17,393 nt of DNA. Source: Candidatus Eiseniibacteriota bacterium (GTDB lineage Bacteria > Eisenbacteria > RBG-16-71-46). The notes beneath the pieces were generated by a model. It saw nothing but the letters and a program-made list of their open reading frames with translations, searched no databases and was not told where the DNA came from. How positions within the stretch are numbered: position 1 is the first letter of the stretch; every line of letters begins with the position of its first letter. Made by a program: the position numbers and the translations under genes. Of this stretch, positions 1-7,111 are shown in pieces. The stretch covers positions 1 through 17,393 of the forward strand of contig VBPB01000115.1 in assembly GCA_005893365.1 (NCBI GenBank), given 5' to 3'.

Positions 1-81
1 GACCGCCGCCCCGATGATGACGCCGACCGCCAGCGCCAGCGCGTTCGTCTGCAGCAGGAACTTCTTGAAGTCCTCGAGCAT
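1..81 (-). CDS. mscL: Large-conductance mechanosensitive channel MscL, N-terminal fragment
   Basis: Only the first 27 codons are inside the window; the gene continues past base 1. They read MLEDFKKFLLQTNALALAVG followed by VIIGAAV. This matches the MscL N-terminus: an amphipathic helix with the FKKF pattern, then the start of TM1 with the conserved LAVGVIIGAA stretch. MscL is a homopentameric inner-membrane pore that opens under turgor stress to release solutes. The ATG at 81-79 is preceded by GGAGGAGG (bases 96-89) at 7 nt, a strong ribosome site that fixes the start. It begins 54 nt after the AsmA-family stop on the same strand, so it may be the last gene of that operon. The assignment rests on the N-terminus only, but that part is highly characteristic. 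Confidence 0.85.
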   Translation of the reverse strand, partial: MLEDFKKFLLQTNALALAVGVIIGAAV

Positions 82-135
82 CGTCCGGCCTCCTCCACGT
101 TCGCAACCGCCGGAAGGCGGCGCGCCTGAAGCATC

Positions 136-2719
136 CTAGGGCGGCGTGGTATCCCGGCCGCCGCCGCCGAACAGGCCCTTGAGCAGCCCGCCCGCCCGGC
201 GCTTGAGACTGTCCAGGGTCACGGGATTCGCCCGCCCGATTCCCGCGCCCGAGCTGTCCGGCGCCAATCCCAGGTGCGCCCCCACGGCGTTGCGCGCCTC
301 GCTCTCGAGCCGGGAGCGCTGCTCGCTCAGCGCCTGCGAGGCCTTGCCCGCCAACCGGTCGCGCATCGCCCGCGTGTCCCAGCCGACCTGGGGTGCGGTG
401 ACGCTCCCGCCCAGGTGCAGGTCGAGGAGCATGCGTCCCTGCCCGTCGCTGAGCGCCCCGGCGGCGAGCGCCGAGGCGGCGCCCAGCCGCGAGGCGACCT
501 CGGGCGGCAACGTGGCGCTCACCGCGTAGTCCAGCGAGCCGTCGAAGCCGACCGCGCCCGCGAGCTTCCACTGGCCGTGCTCGCCGGGGGACGTGCCCGT
601 CCTTGAAGTGCAGCTCCTTGAGCGCCGGCATCTTGGTCAGCCGCGCCACGGCTTCGAGCGCGGGGCCGGGGCCCAAGGTCCCGCGCGCGACCGCGGCCAT
701 GCCGACGGCGGTGATGGTGCGCTTGAGGTCGTTGAGCGTGAGCCCGGCGCCCGAGAGATCGAGATCGGTGGTGAGCGAGCCGTGCAGGAAGTTCTTGGCC
801 GGCGTCCACGCGGAGAGCAGGGCGTCGGCGTTCAGGCTGTCGACGCGACTCTTGAGGGCGAACACCGGCTTCGCGGGCTCGCGCAGGTCGAACCGGGCGT
901 TGCCGCGCGACGAGCCGCCGTAGGCCTTGAGCGAGAAGTCCGGCACGGTGAGCACGCCGGGCTCGAGGCCGACGCGCGCGGCCACGTCGGACACGTCGAG
1001 CTTCTGGTGCTTGAGCCGGGCGATGTGGACGGTCCCGCCGCCGGTGGCGTTGGGCAGGACGGGCGCGCCGGGCGTCACCGGCAGCAGCTCCGCCAGGTCG
1101 AGGTAGGGCGAGTCGAGCTTGAACTCGACACCCGCCGGCGCGACGTGTTTGGGACCACTCACCGGAGCCATCAGCGCGAGCGGGCGCGTCACCGTGGCGC
1201 CCAAGGCGAACGACGACTTGCCGGCCCGCGCCTGAAAGCCGGTGACGCTGGCGTGCGCGGGCGTGAACCGGATGTCGCCGCGGATCCCCTCGACGCGCTG
1301 GGGCAGTGCCGGCGACTGGACCGCGACGTCCTTGAGCTTGGCGCCGCCTTCGAGCGCCAGGGAGCCCGGGTCCTTCGCGCGCCCGCTGCCGCGCACGTCC
1401 ACCGCGACGCGGCCGCCGAGCTTGGTGTCGGCCGGCGCGACCAGCGGGGCGATGCTGGCCAGGTCGAGATCGCCCTGCAGCGCGAAGCGCGCGACCGGGT
1501 CCGCGAAGTGCGCGACTTGGAGGGCGGCGCGCACCGGCTGATCGGCGATGCGCGCGCGCAGGTCGCCGATCAGGAGCGAGTCGGGGGCGAAGCGCGCCGC
1601 GCAGGCGAGCCCGGTGACGCCGGCCGGCGCCCCCGGATAGTGGAGCGACCCGTCGGCGATCGTGAGTGTGCCGGTGAGCGACGGCGTCGTCGGCTGCCCC
1701 AGCGCGCCGGCGGCGCGCAGGTCGAAGTCGAGCCGCCCGCCGCCCGAGACGCCGTGGACGGCCTGGGCGTCGGCCGCGGCCAGGTAGCCCAGGATGGCGC
1801 CCAGGTCGACACCCGCGCCGAGCGCGTGCAGGTCGAGCCGCGCGCGCGGGCCGGGATCGTCGACCACCCCCGAGACCGCCAACTGGGCGCGACCCAAGCC
1901 CAGGGCCAGCCGCCCGAGCGCCAGCCGCTTCTGAGCCGCGTCGAACTTGGCGTCGTGGCCGAGGCGCCATTCCAGGCGCGCGAGCGACCGGTTGAGGTCC
2001 GAGAGCCGCGCGGCGGTGAGCGGGCCGAAGGCGAGATCGGTGACGCGCGTCTCGCCGGTGGTGCCGAAGCGGGCGCCATCGGCCTCGGCGCTGAGCGCCA
2101 CCCGGCTCTCGACCCCGAAGGCCACGCGCCGCGCCGCCTTGAGGTCGTCCACCAGCACGCGAGCGCCCTCGACCCGCAGATCGCGGATGGCGAGCGACAT
2201 CGCGCCGCCGGACGCCCGTGCCGCACCCGAGGGCTTGGGCTTCATCATGCCCTCGAGGTTGGTGGTCCCGTCCTCGAGCAGCACGAGGTGGATCTGCGGC
2301 CGATCCAGGACCAGACGCCGCACGACGAGGTGCCGCCCGAGCAGCGGCAGGATGTCGAGGTCGAGGTGGAGCGCGCGCGCCTGCAGCGCCGCCCCGTGCG
2401 CGAAGCCGCCCGGCTCGGCCAGCGCCGGCTCGCGCACCGAGAGGCGCACCGGCGGCCACAGGCCGAGCGCGGCGTGGGTGAAGCGCACCTCACGGGCCAG
2501 CGCCGCCGAGAGTTGCTCCGAGACCAGGGCCCGGACCTTGTCCGGCGGGAACATCACGGTCAGCGCCGCCCACGCGGCCACGACCAGGACCACGAGGCCG
2601 CCCGCCGCCCAGGCGAGTACGACCGGGAGCCACGGGCGGCGCGGCGGCGCACCGGCGCCCGGGGCGCGATGGAGGGAGGGGGTCACGTTCACCGAGGGGA
2701 TAGTGCACGGGGGCTGCAT
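136..2719 (-). CDS. AsmA-family envelope protein, frameshifted near base 588
   Basis: AsmA-family proteins are inner-membrane anchored, mostly periplasmic proteins linked to outer-membrane assembly and lipid transport. The reading from ATG 2719 gives an N-terminal membrane segment (about residues 30-56) followed by FPPDKVRALVSEQL and REVRF, the typical AsmA start. A long beta-rich body follows, with repeated patterns such as GGRLDFDLRA and GSLTTDLDLSG. Near base 588 the frame breaks. The upstream frame reads LKELHFKDGHVP and then turns into arginine-rich nonsense, while the family sequence continues one frame away as HGQWKLAGAVGFDGSLDYAV to the stop at 136. Removing one base from the G5 run at 586-590 restores an uninterrupted 860-residue protein ending in LKRRAGGLLKGLFG, a usual AsmA tail. 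Without the repair the upstream frame stays open to the window edge. A GTG at 2692 is an alternative start; no clear ribosome site is seen. It lies 46 nt after the GT-C-like gene and is probably cotranscribed with it. Confidence 0.75.
586..590. other. G5 homopolymer at the AsmA frameshift
   Basis: Five G in a row (C5 on the coding strand) sit exactly where the reading frame of the AsmA-family gene is lost. Deleting one base joins DGHVP to GEHGQWKLAG, and the total coding length becomes a whole number of codons (861 including stop). This looks like a single-base insertion, either a sequencing or assembly error or a slippage mutation. Confidence 0.7.
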
Positions 2720-2765
2720 CGCGGGCAAGGCGGTCGGTCGAACTTCATCGAGCAGGCCGAACCCA

Positions 2766-4859
2766 TCACCGCCTCGCGTGGACCCTCGAGTGCGTCGTTG
2801 AGGCCAGGAAGTCGCGTGCCTCATCACCGAGCGGCGTGCCGGCCGCATCAGCGGCCAAGGCTTGGAGGTCTCTGCGGGCAGCATCGGGCTGCCCCATGCG
2901 GGTCATGAGCAAGGCCAGCGTGAGTCGCTCGCGGAACAGCGAGGGGTCCAACGTCGCGGCGATGCGCAGCTCAACGGCGGCGGGGATCCAATGGCGTCCG
3001 CTCCATAACGCCCGGCCAAGGGTCAGATGGGTGCCAGGTTCGAATGGCGAACGCAGCATGTGGACCATCGGCTGGTAGAGGGGGCTGGCACGGCCGACCT
3101 CTGCTTCGGCCAAGCGGGCGGCCGCGCGGTCGGAGTCCGGCACCCCGAGGCGTGCCAGCACCGGTCGAGCACCGGCGATGCCCCCCACCATCAGCGCGGC
3201 CGCCGCCCGGGCGTACGCGAGCGCGAAGGTGGCGTTGTCGACGGCGTCACCGTAGGACGCGAGGGCCCAGGACGCCGGAGCTTCGCCCGCGGCGAGGGCG
3301 ACCGCGGCGAGTCGCTTGCGAACCTCGAGCGGCAGCGCGTGGCGTTCGAGGTGCTTCGAGGCCTGATTGAACGACAGGATCTCGAAGTGCCCAGGCTCGA
3401 GCCCGAACGGCGGCGCATACAGCCAGAATGCGCGTACCGTGGAATCGTGAAGGCTCTCGCGTGCGGCAGGTCCATCCTCGGTTTGAAAGAAGCATCCGTT
3501 GCTCATGCCCGACAGCAGGATCACCAAGCTGTCTGGGCGCAAGGCCACCTGCTGGCGCAAGTCATTCTGGAGACGCTTCGCCACGGCGGACAGCCGGAGG
3601 GCTTCCGGCCAGTCCCAGCGGCGGAACTCCCACGCGCGAGGGGACTGGAGGTCGACGCGCCGATACCCCAAGGCCGACGTGTTCCACGCGGCCATGCTCG
3701 CAACGACGATCATGACGGCGGCGCGCGGGAGACGGGCGATCGCCGACGCCAGGAGCAAGGCTGACCAGGGCGCAGCGGAAAACGCATAGTAGTCGTGCGG
3801 CGACACCCGACCGACGCCAAGAACCAGGGGCAGCGTGCCGAGCGCCGTCGCGGTGGCCAGGAAGGCGACCGTCGGCCCGGATAGGCCGGCTCGATCGTCG
3901 CGGTGCGGATCGTCGCGGGGTGCATCCTTCAGGAACGCCGGGAGCACGAGGACGAGGGCGGCGACCGCCGCGAGGCCGGCCAGCAGGAGCGGGCCTGGCT
4001 CACGTACCGGGGTGCCGCCCACGAATCCGGTGACCGTGCGGACCAGCGCCGCCGCCACGGCGGGCCAGGAGCCCTCGACGTGGGGGACGACGCCATGACC
4101 GCTCCAGGTCGTGCGAACGATCACGTGGATCGCGACGCCTGCGGCGAGCGCGGCGCTGTGGGCCACGATCCAGCTTCGTCTCCTGCCCGCCGGCCCGAGG
4201 AGCAGGCCATACGCCACGAGGATGGGGAAGACCACGACGGCCGTTTCTTTCGCGAACAACCCGAGGAAGGCCCAGACGGCCGCGCGCCGGAATCGGCCAT
4301 CGATCTGTGCCTTGATCGCGGACAGTGACAACAGCAGGGCCAACAGATCCTGAAAGCCGCTCGCCCAGGCGGCGAGGAACTTCGTCATGCCGTAGGTCAG
4401 GAAGAGCACCGGCGCGATGGCCGCGCTCCGAGGACCAAGCAGGCGCAGGCCCACGGCCCGGATCTGCCAGGCGCACCAGAGCACGCACCCCAGACTCAAC
4501 CCATGTGCCACCACCAGGCCGGCGGGACCGGAAGCCGCCACGACGGCGAAATACAGCTCGCGCGACAGGGGCCGAAACCAAGGGTAGAGGCCGAATCGCC
4601 CGTCGATCGCAGCCCACCAGGGCACCCTTCGAGCGATATCGAGGAAGTGGAAATCATCGGCGAAGAAGCCGATCCGGAATACATCGGCCGCCAGCACGAC
4701 GACCAGGCCGAGCACCGCCATCGCCGTCATCCAGGGTCGCGAGCTCACCCGTGCGACCCCCGTCGTGGTCTGGGGGAGGCCGCCGCTCATTCTCCGGTCG
4801 CTGCGCCCTTGGGTGGGTCGAGAATGCAATGGGCACTCCGTGAAGGTCTCGCCTGGCAT
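2766..4859 (-). CDS. Polytopic membrane protein, GT-C glycosyltransferase-like with TPR-like C-terminus
   Basis: The protein is up to 697 residues. It has a first membrane segment at about residues 44-64 followed at once by FFADDFHFL (D68, D69). It continues with WFRPLSRELYF (about 94-104), several hydrophobic helices, and LFAKETAVVVFP with K204-E205. An acidic pair after TM1 and the later K-E motif are hallmarks of GT-C fold enzymes (ArnT, PMT and TMTC types), which transfer sugars from polyprenyl-phosphate donors outside the membrane. The last roughly 120 residues contain TPR-like helices (RHWIPAAVELRIAATLDPSL, then a second helix pair). Sugar and acceptor cannot be read from the sequence. 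Starts at M24 (4790) or M44 (4730) are possible; ATG 4859 fits the putative promoter at 4889-4917. The gene has visibly more A/T than its neighbours. It heads the minus-strand group with AsmA and mscL. Confidence 0.65.
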   Translation of the reverse strand: MPGETFTECPLHSRPTQGRSDRRMSGGLPQTTTGVARVSSRPWMTAMAVLGLVVVLAADVFRIGFFADDFHFLDIARRVPWWAAIDGRFGLYPWFRPLSRELYFAVVAASGPAGLVVAHGLSLGCVLWCAWQIRAVGLRLLGPRSAAIAPVLFLTYGMTKFLAAWASGFQDLLALLLSLSAIKAQIDGRFRRAAVWAFLGLFAKETAVVVFPILVAYGLLLGPAGRRRSWIVAHSAALAAGVAIHVIVRTTWSGHGVVPHVEGSWPAVAAALVRTVTGFVGGTPVREPGPLLLAGLAAVAALVLVLPAFLKDAPRDDPHRDDRAGLSGPTVAFLATATALGTLPLVLGVGRVSPHDYYAFSAAPWSALLLASAIARLPRAAVMIVVASMAAWNTSALGYRRVDLQSPRAWEFRRWDWPEALRLSAVAKRLQNDLRQQVALRPDSLVILLSGMSNGCFFQTEDGPAARESLHDSTVRAFWLYAPPFGLEPGHFEILSFNQASKHLERHALPLEVRKRLAAVALAAGEAPASWALASYGDAVDNATFALAYARAAAALMVGGIAGARPVLARLGVPDSDRAAARLAEAEVGRASPLYQPMVHMLRSPFEPGTHLTLGRALWSGRHWIPAAVELRIAATLDPSLFRERLTLALLMTRMGQPDAARRDLQALAADAAGTPLGDEARDFLASTTHSRVHARR

Positions 4860-4888
4860 GCGGGTGCCCGCGGAAGACGAGAGTGGGG

Positions 4889-4917
4889 AGCGTATTCGAG
4901 TGCTTGCATGCGCACAA
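4889..4917 (-). promoter_or_regulatory. Candidate sigma70-type promoter for the GT-C-like gene
   Basis: On the minus strand TTGTGC (4917-4912) and TACGCT (4894-4889) are separated by 17 bases, about 30 nt before the ATG at 4859. The match to consensus is partial and was found by eye, so it is only a candidate. It lies in the 156-bp divergent gap shared with eda. Confidence 0.3.
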
Positions 4918-4973
4918 CCGGACGGCGCAAGTCACGGCTCTCCGCAACCTCCGGCCCTCCACTTCATTCCCGC

Positions 4974-5003
4974 TTGCCAGCGCATCGTAGGCGCGCCTAG
5001 AGT
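4974..5003 (+). promoter_or_regulatory. Candidate promoter for eda and the barrel gene
   Basis: TTGCCA (4974-4979) and TAGAGT (4998-5003) are spaced 18 bases apart and end 12 nt before the eda ATG. This would leave a very short leader, consistent with the absence of a recognisable Shine-Dalgarno site. The -10 match is weak. Confidence 0.25.
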
Positions 5004-5015
5004 CCGGCACACGCC

Positions 5016-5681
5016 ATGGAACCGACCGCCTTCACCACGCTGCGCGAGCGGCATCTGATCAGCGTCATCCGTGCCGCCTCGGCCGACGCCGCACTGGCCG
5101 CGGCCAAGGCGGTCGCGGCGGGCGGGATCGCGCTCATCGAGATCACCTTCACCGTGCCCGACGCGCTCCGCGCCATGAAGGCGTGGACACCGCCGCCCGG
5201 GGCCACGATGGGGGCCGGCACCGTGCTCACCGCCGACCAGTGCCGCGCCGCGCTCGACGCGGGTGCTCGCTTCATCGTGGCGCCCAACTTCTCGCCCGAG
5301 GTGGCGCGCGTGGCGCTGGCGGCCGGGGTGATGTACTGCCCGGGCGCCTACACGACCACCGAGATCCTGACCGCGCGCGACGCGGGGGCGCACGTCATCA
5401 AGGTGTACCCGGTGGGCGTGGCGGGCGGCCCCGACTACATCAAGATCATCCGCGATCCGCTGCCCGACATCCCGTTCCTCGCCGCCGGGGGGACCCACCT
5501 CGACAACACCGTGCCCTTCCTGAACGCGGGCTGCGTGGGTGTGGGGCTCGGGGCGGCGATCGCCGACCCCAAGCTGGCCGACGCCGGCCGGATGAACGAG
5601 ATCACCCAGCGCGCCAAGGCGTTCGTCCAGCGGCTGGCGGAGGCGCGGGCCTCGGGGGTGCTGGCGAAGGCCGGGGCGTGA
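5016..5681 (+). CDS. eda: 2-keto-3-deoxy-6-phosphogluconate (KDPG) / KHG aldolase
   Basis: This class I aldolase splits KDPG to pyruvate and glyceraldehyde 3-phosphate (Entner-Doudoroff pathway); relatives also split 2-keto-4-hydroxyglutarate. The 221-residue protein is full length. It has the catalytic Glu in IEITFTVPDA (E42), the GAGTVLT turn (66-72), and the Schiff-base Lys in HVIKVYPVGVAGG (K129). The phosphate-binding AAGGTHLDN (156-164) and a GVGLGAAI C-terminal motif complete the TIM barrel. No edd (phosphogluconate dehydratase) or sugar kinase is present nearby, so the physiological substrate cannot be settled by context. The start at ATG 5016 gives the expected N-terminus, but no strong ribosome site precedes it. 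The stop TGA (5679-5681) overlaps the GTG start of the next gene. Confidence 0.93.
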   Translation: MEPTAFTTLRERHLISVIRAASADAALAAAKAVAAGGIALIEITFTVPDALRAMKAWTPPPGATMGAGTVLTADQCRAALDAGARFIVAPNFSPEVARVALAAGVMYCPGAYTTTEILTARDAGAHVIKVYPVGVAGGPDYIKIIRDPLPDIPFLAAGGTHLDNTVPFLNAGCVGVGLGAAIADPKLADAGRMNEITQRAKAFVQRLAEARASGVLAKAGA

Positions 5682-6952
5682 CCCCGCGCGCCGTCCGCGC
5701 GCGCGCGGACGCGTTCGCCGCCCTGCTCGCCGCCGCCGCGCTGGTCCTGGCCGCCGCGCGCCCGGCGCGGGCCGGCAGCGAGGAGTTCTCCACCTTCAGC
5801 GTCGAGGCGCAGGAGGAGGACGACGAGAGCACCATCGACCACCTGCTCGCCCGCCCGCCGCGCGAGTGGGCGCGCGAGTGGGAGCGCGCGCCGCTCGCGG
5901 TCCGCACCTCGCAGGCCTGCCTGACCTCGGGGCAGTGGCTCGACCAGACCGAGCTCAAGCTGCGCGCCCCGCTCGGGCGCAGCGCCTTCTTCGGCCTCGA
6001 TCTCGCGCAGGAGCGGGACGACCAGGTCGACTACCAGTACCTGGACTTCTCGTTCCACTTCCCGACCCGGTTGGGCACGGCGGTCGGGATGTTCCGCCCC
6101 TTCCACGACAAGTCGCGCCAGGACTTCGCGTTCATGTGGGACGTGGGCTCCGACACCTCGGCGTTCCAGTTGCGCCTCGTGGCCGGGCTCGAGGACATGT
6201 TCAACAACCTCTGGGCCTTCCGCCAGTCGCGGGTGGGCGGGGTCTCCGAGCCCTACCTGCGCCATCCCTACGAGCCGGGGCTCCGGATGGTCGTGCGCCG
6301 GCCGTGGCTGCGCGCCGAGGTCGGCGGGCGCTACCTCACGCCGGGGACCAAGCGGCTCTCGGCGCTCGGGAACCCGGGCGTGACGTCGCTCGCGAAGCTC
6401 TGGGGCACGCGCGCCTGGGCCTCGGTCGAGACCAGGGCGCTCGGGCTCGACTGGGAGGTGCGCAGCACCAACCACCAGGCCGCCAGCTCCGAGGCGCCGG
6501 TGGCACAGCCTAAGCCCGACAACCGCGACTTCCGCCGCCAGTGGACGATCGAGACCGCGGCCAGCCGCCGCCTCACGCCGCGGTTCACCGCCGAGCTGCG
6601 CTGGCTCTACCAGGAGCGCACGCAGATCCACGCCCCACCATTCGGCCCGCGCACCTTCGCCGGCGTCGACCGCGTGCTGCAGGCCGAGGGGCGCTGGCGC
6701 CCCAACCAGCGGCTCGCCATGCGCCTCGGAGCGATGGTCGACCGCATCACCATCACCCAGACCGGCGCTCCCTCGCCGGTGGTGCTCCCCACCTACGGCA
6801 CGCGCAAGGAATCGCGCGCCTACCTGGGACTGATCGCCCGCTTCGGGCGCGTGAGCGTCCAGGGCGTCGAGGGCTTCGAGCTGGATCACGAGCCCTACGA
6901 GGTGACGCTGTGGCACGACAAGGGTTTCCTGCAACTCCAGAGCACGTTCTGA
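5678..6952 (+). CDS. Uncharacterised outer-membrane beta-barrel protein, coupled to eda
   Basis: The GTG start at 5678 overlaps the eda stop as GTGA, which implies translational coupling. The 424-residue product begins with a signal peptide: basic residues, a hydrophobic Ala/Leu core, then RPARA before GSEEFSTFSVEA. The mature N-terminus is acidic (QEEDDES). The body has alternating polar and hydrophobic strands with aromatic ends, for example AFFGLDLAQERDDQVDYQYL, FSFHFPTRLGTAVGMF and FTAELRWLYQERTQ. The protein ends in LQLQSTF; a C-terminal Phe after an alternating strand is the usual BAM recognition signal. Conserved-looking short motifs include RPFHDKSRQDF and RHPYEPGL. I do not recognise a named family; a porin-like or structural barrel of about 14-16 strands is the inference. 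Coupling to a sugar-acid aldolase could hint at substrate uptake, but nothing in the protein proves transport. Confidence 0.75.
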   Translation: MTPRAVRARADAFAALLAAAALVLAAARPARAGSEEFSTFSVEAQEEDDESTIDHLLARPPREWAREWERAPLAVRTSQACLTSGQWLDQTELKLRAPLGRSAFFGLDLAQERDDQVDYQYLDFSFHFPTRLGTAVGMFRPFHDKSRQDFAFMWDVGSDTSAFQLRLVAGLEDMFNNLWAFRQSRVGGVSEPYLRHPYEPGLRMVVRRPWLRAEVGGRYLTPGTKRLSALGNPGVTSLAKLWGTRAWASVETRALGLDWEVRSTNHQAASSEAPVAQPKPDNRDFRRQWTIETAASRRLTPRFTAELRWLYQERTQIHAPPFGPRTFAGVDRVLQAEGRWRPNQRLAMRLGAMVDRITITQTGAPSPVVLPTYGTRKESRAYLGLIARFGRVSVQGVEGFELDHEPYEVTLWHDKGFLQLQSTF

Positions 6953-7004
6953 GCGGCCGCCCCCGTGCGCGCCGCCGGCGCCGCGCGGCGCGCGCGGACC
7001 CGCC

Positions 7005-7033
7005 TTGCCCCGCGCCCATCCGCCCGCTAATGT
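7005..7033 (+). promoter_or_regulatory. Candidate sigma70-type promoter of the OmpA-family gene
   Basis: TTGCCC (7005-7010) and TAATGT (7028-7033) are separated by exactly 17 bases, 78 nt before the GTG start. It is the best promoter match seen in the window. It lies just after a GC-rich stretch following the barrel gene, which suggests the OmpA gene is transcribed on its own. Confidence 0.5.
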
Positions 7034-7097
7034 CCCCGGGCCAGTCGTGGCTCGCTGAACGAGCCGCACCCGCGATGGTGGCGGGGCATGTTTTCTT

Positions 7098-7104
7098 AAG
7101 GAGG
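7098..7104 (+). promoter_or_regulatory. Strong ribosome binding site fixing the GTG start of the OmpA-family gene
   Basis: AAGGAGG, extended by a second GAGG, lies 7 nt before GTG 7112. A perfect Shine-Dalgarno in such GC-rich DNA suggests high expression, as expected for a major outer-membrane protein. Confidence 0.75.
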
Positions 7105-7111
7105 AGGAATC

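Noticed and set aside
519..2459. A 646-residue minus-strand frame within the AsmA gene
   Set aside because: Its translation is Arg/Ala/Gly low complexity, whereas the frame starting at 2719 gives a coherent AsmA-family sequence with a membrane anchor.
593..2908. A 771-residue plus-strand frame opposite the AsmA gene
   Set aside because: Arg/Glu/Gly-rich antisense shadow without motifs; it also crosses the boundary of the AsmA gene and the next gene.
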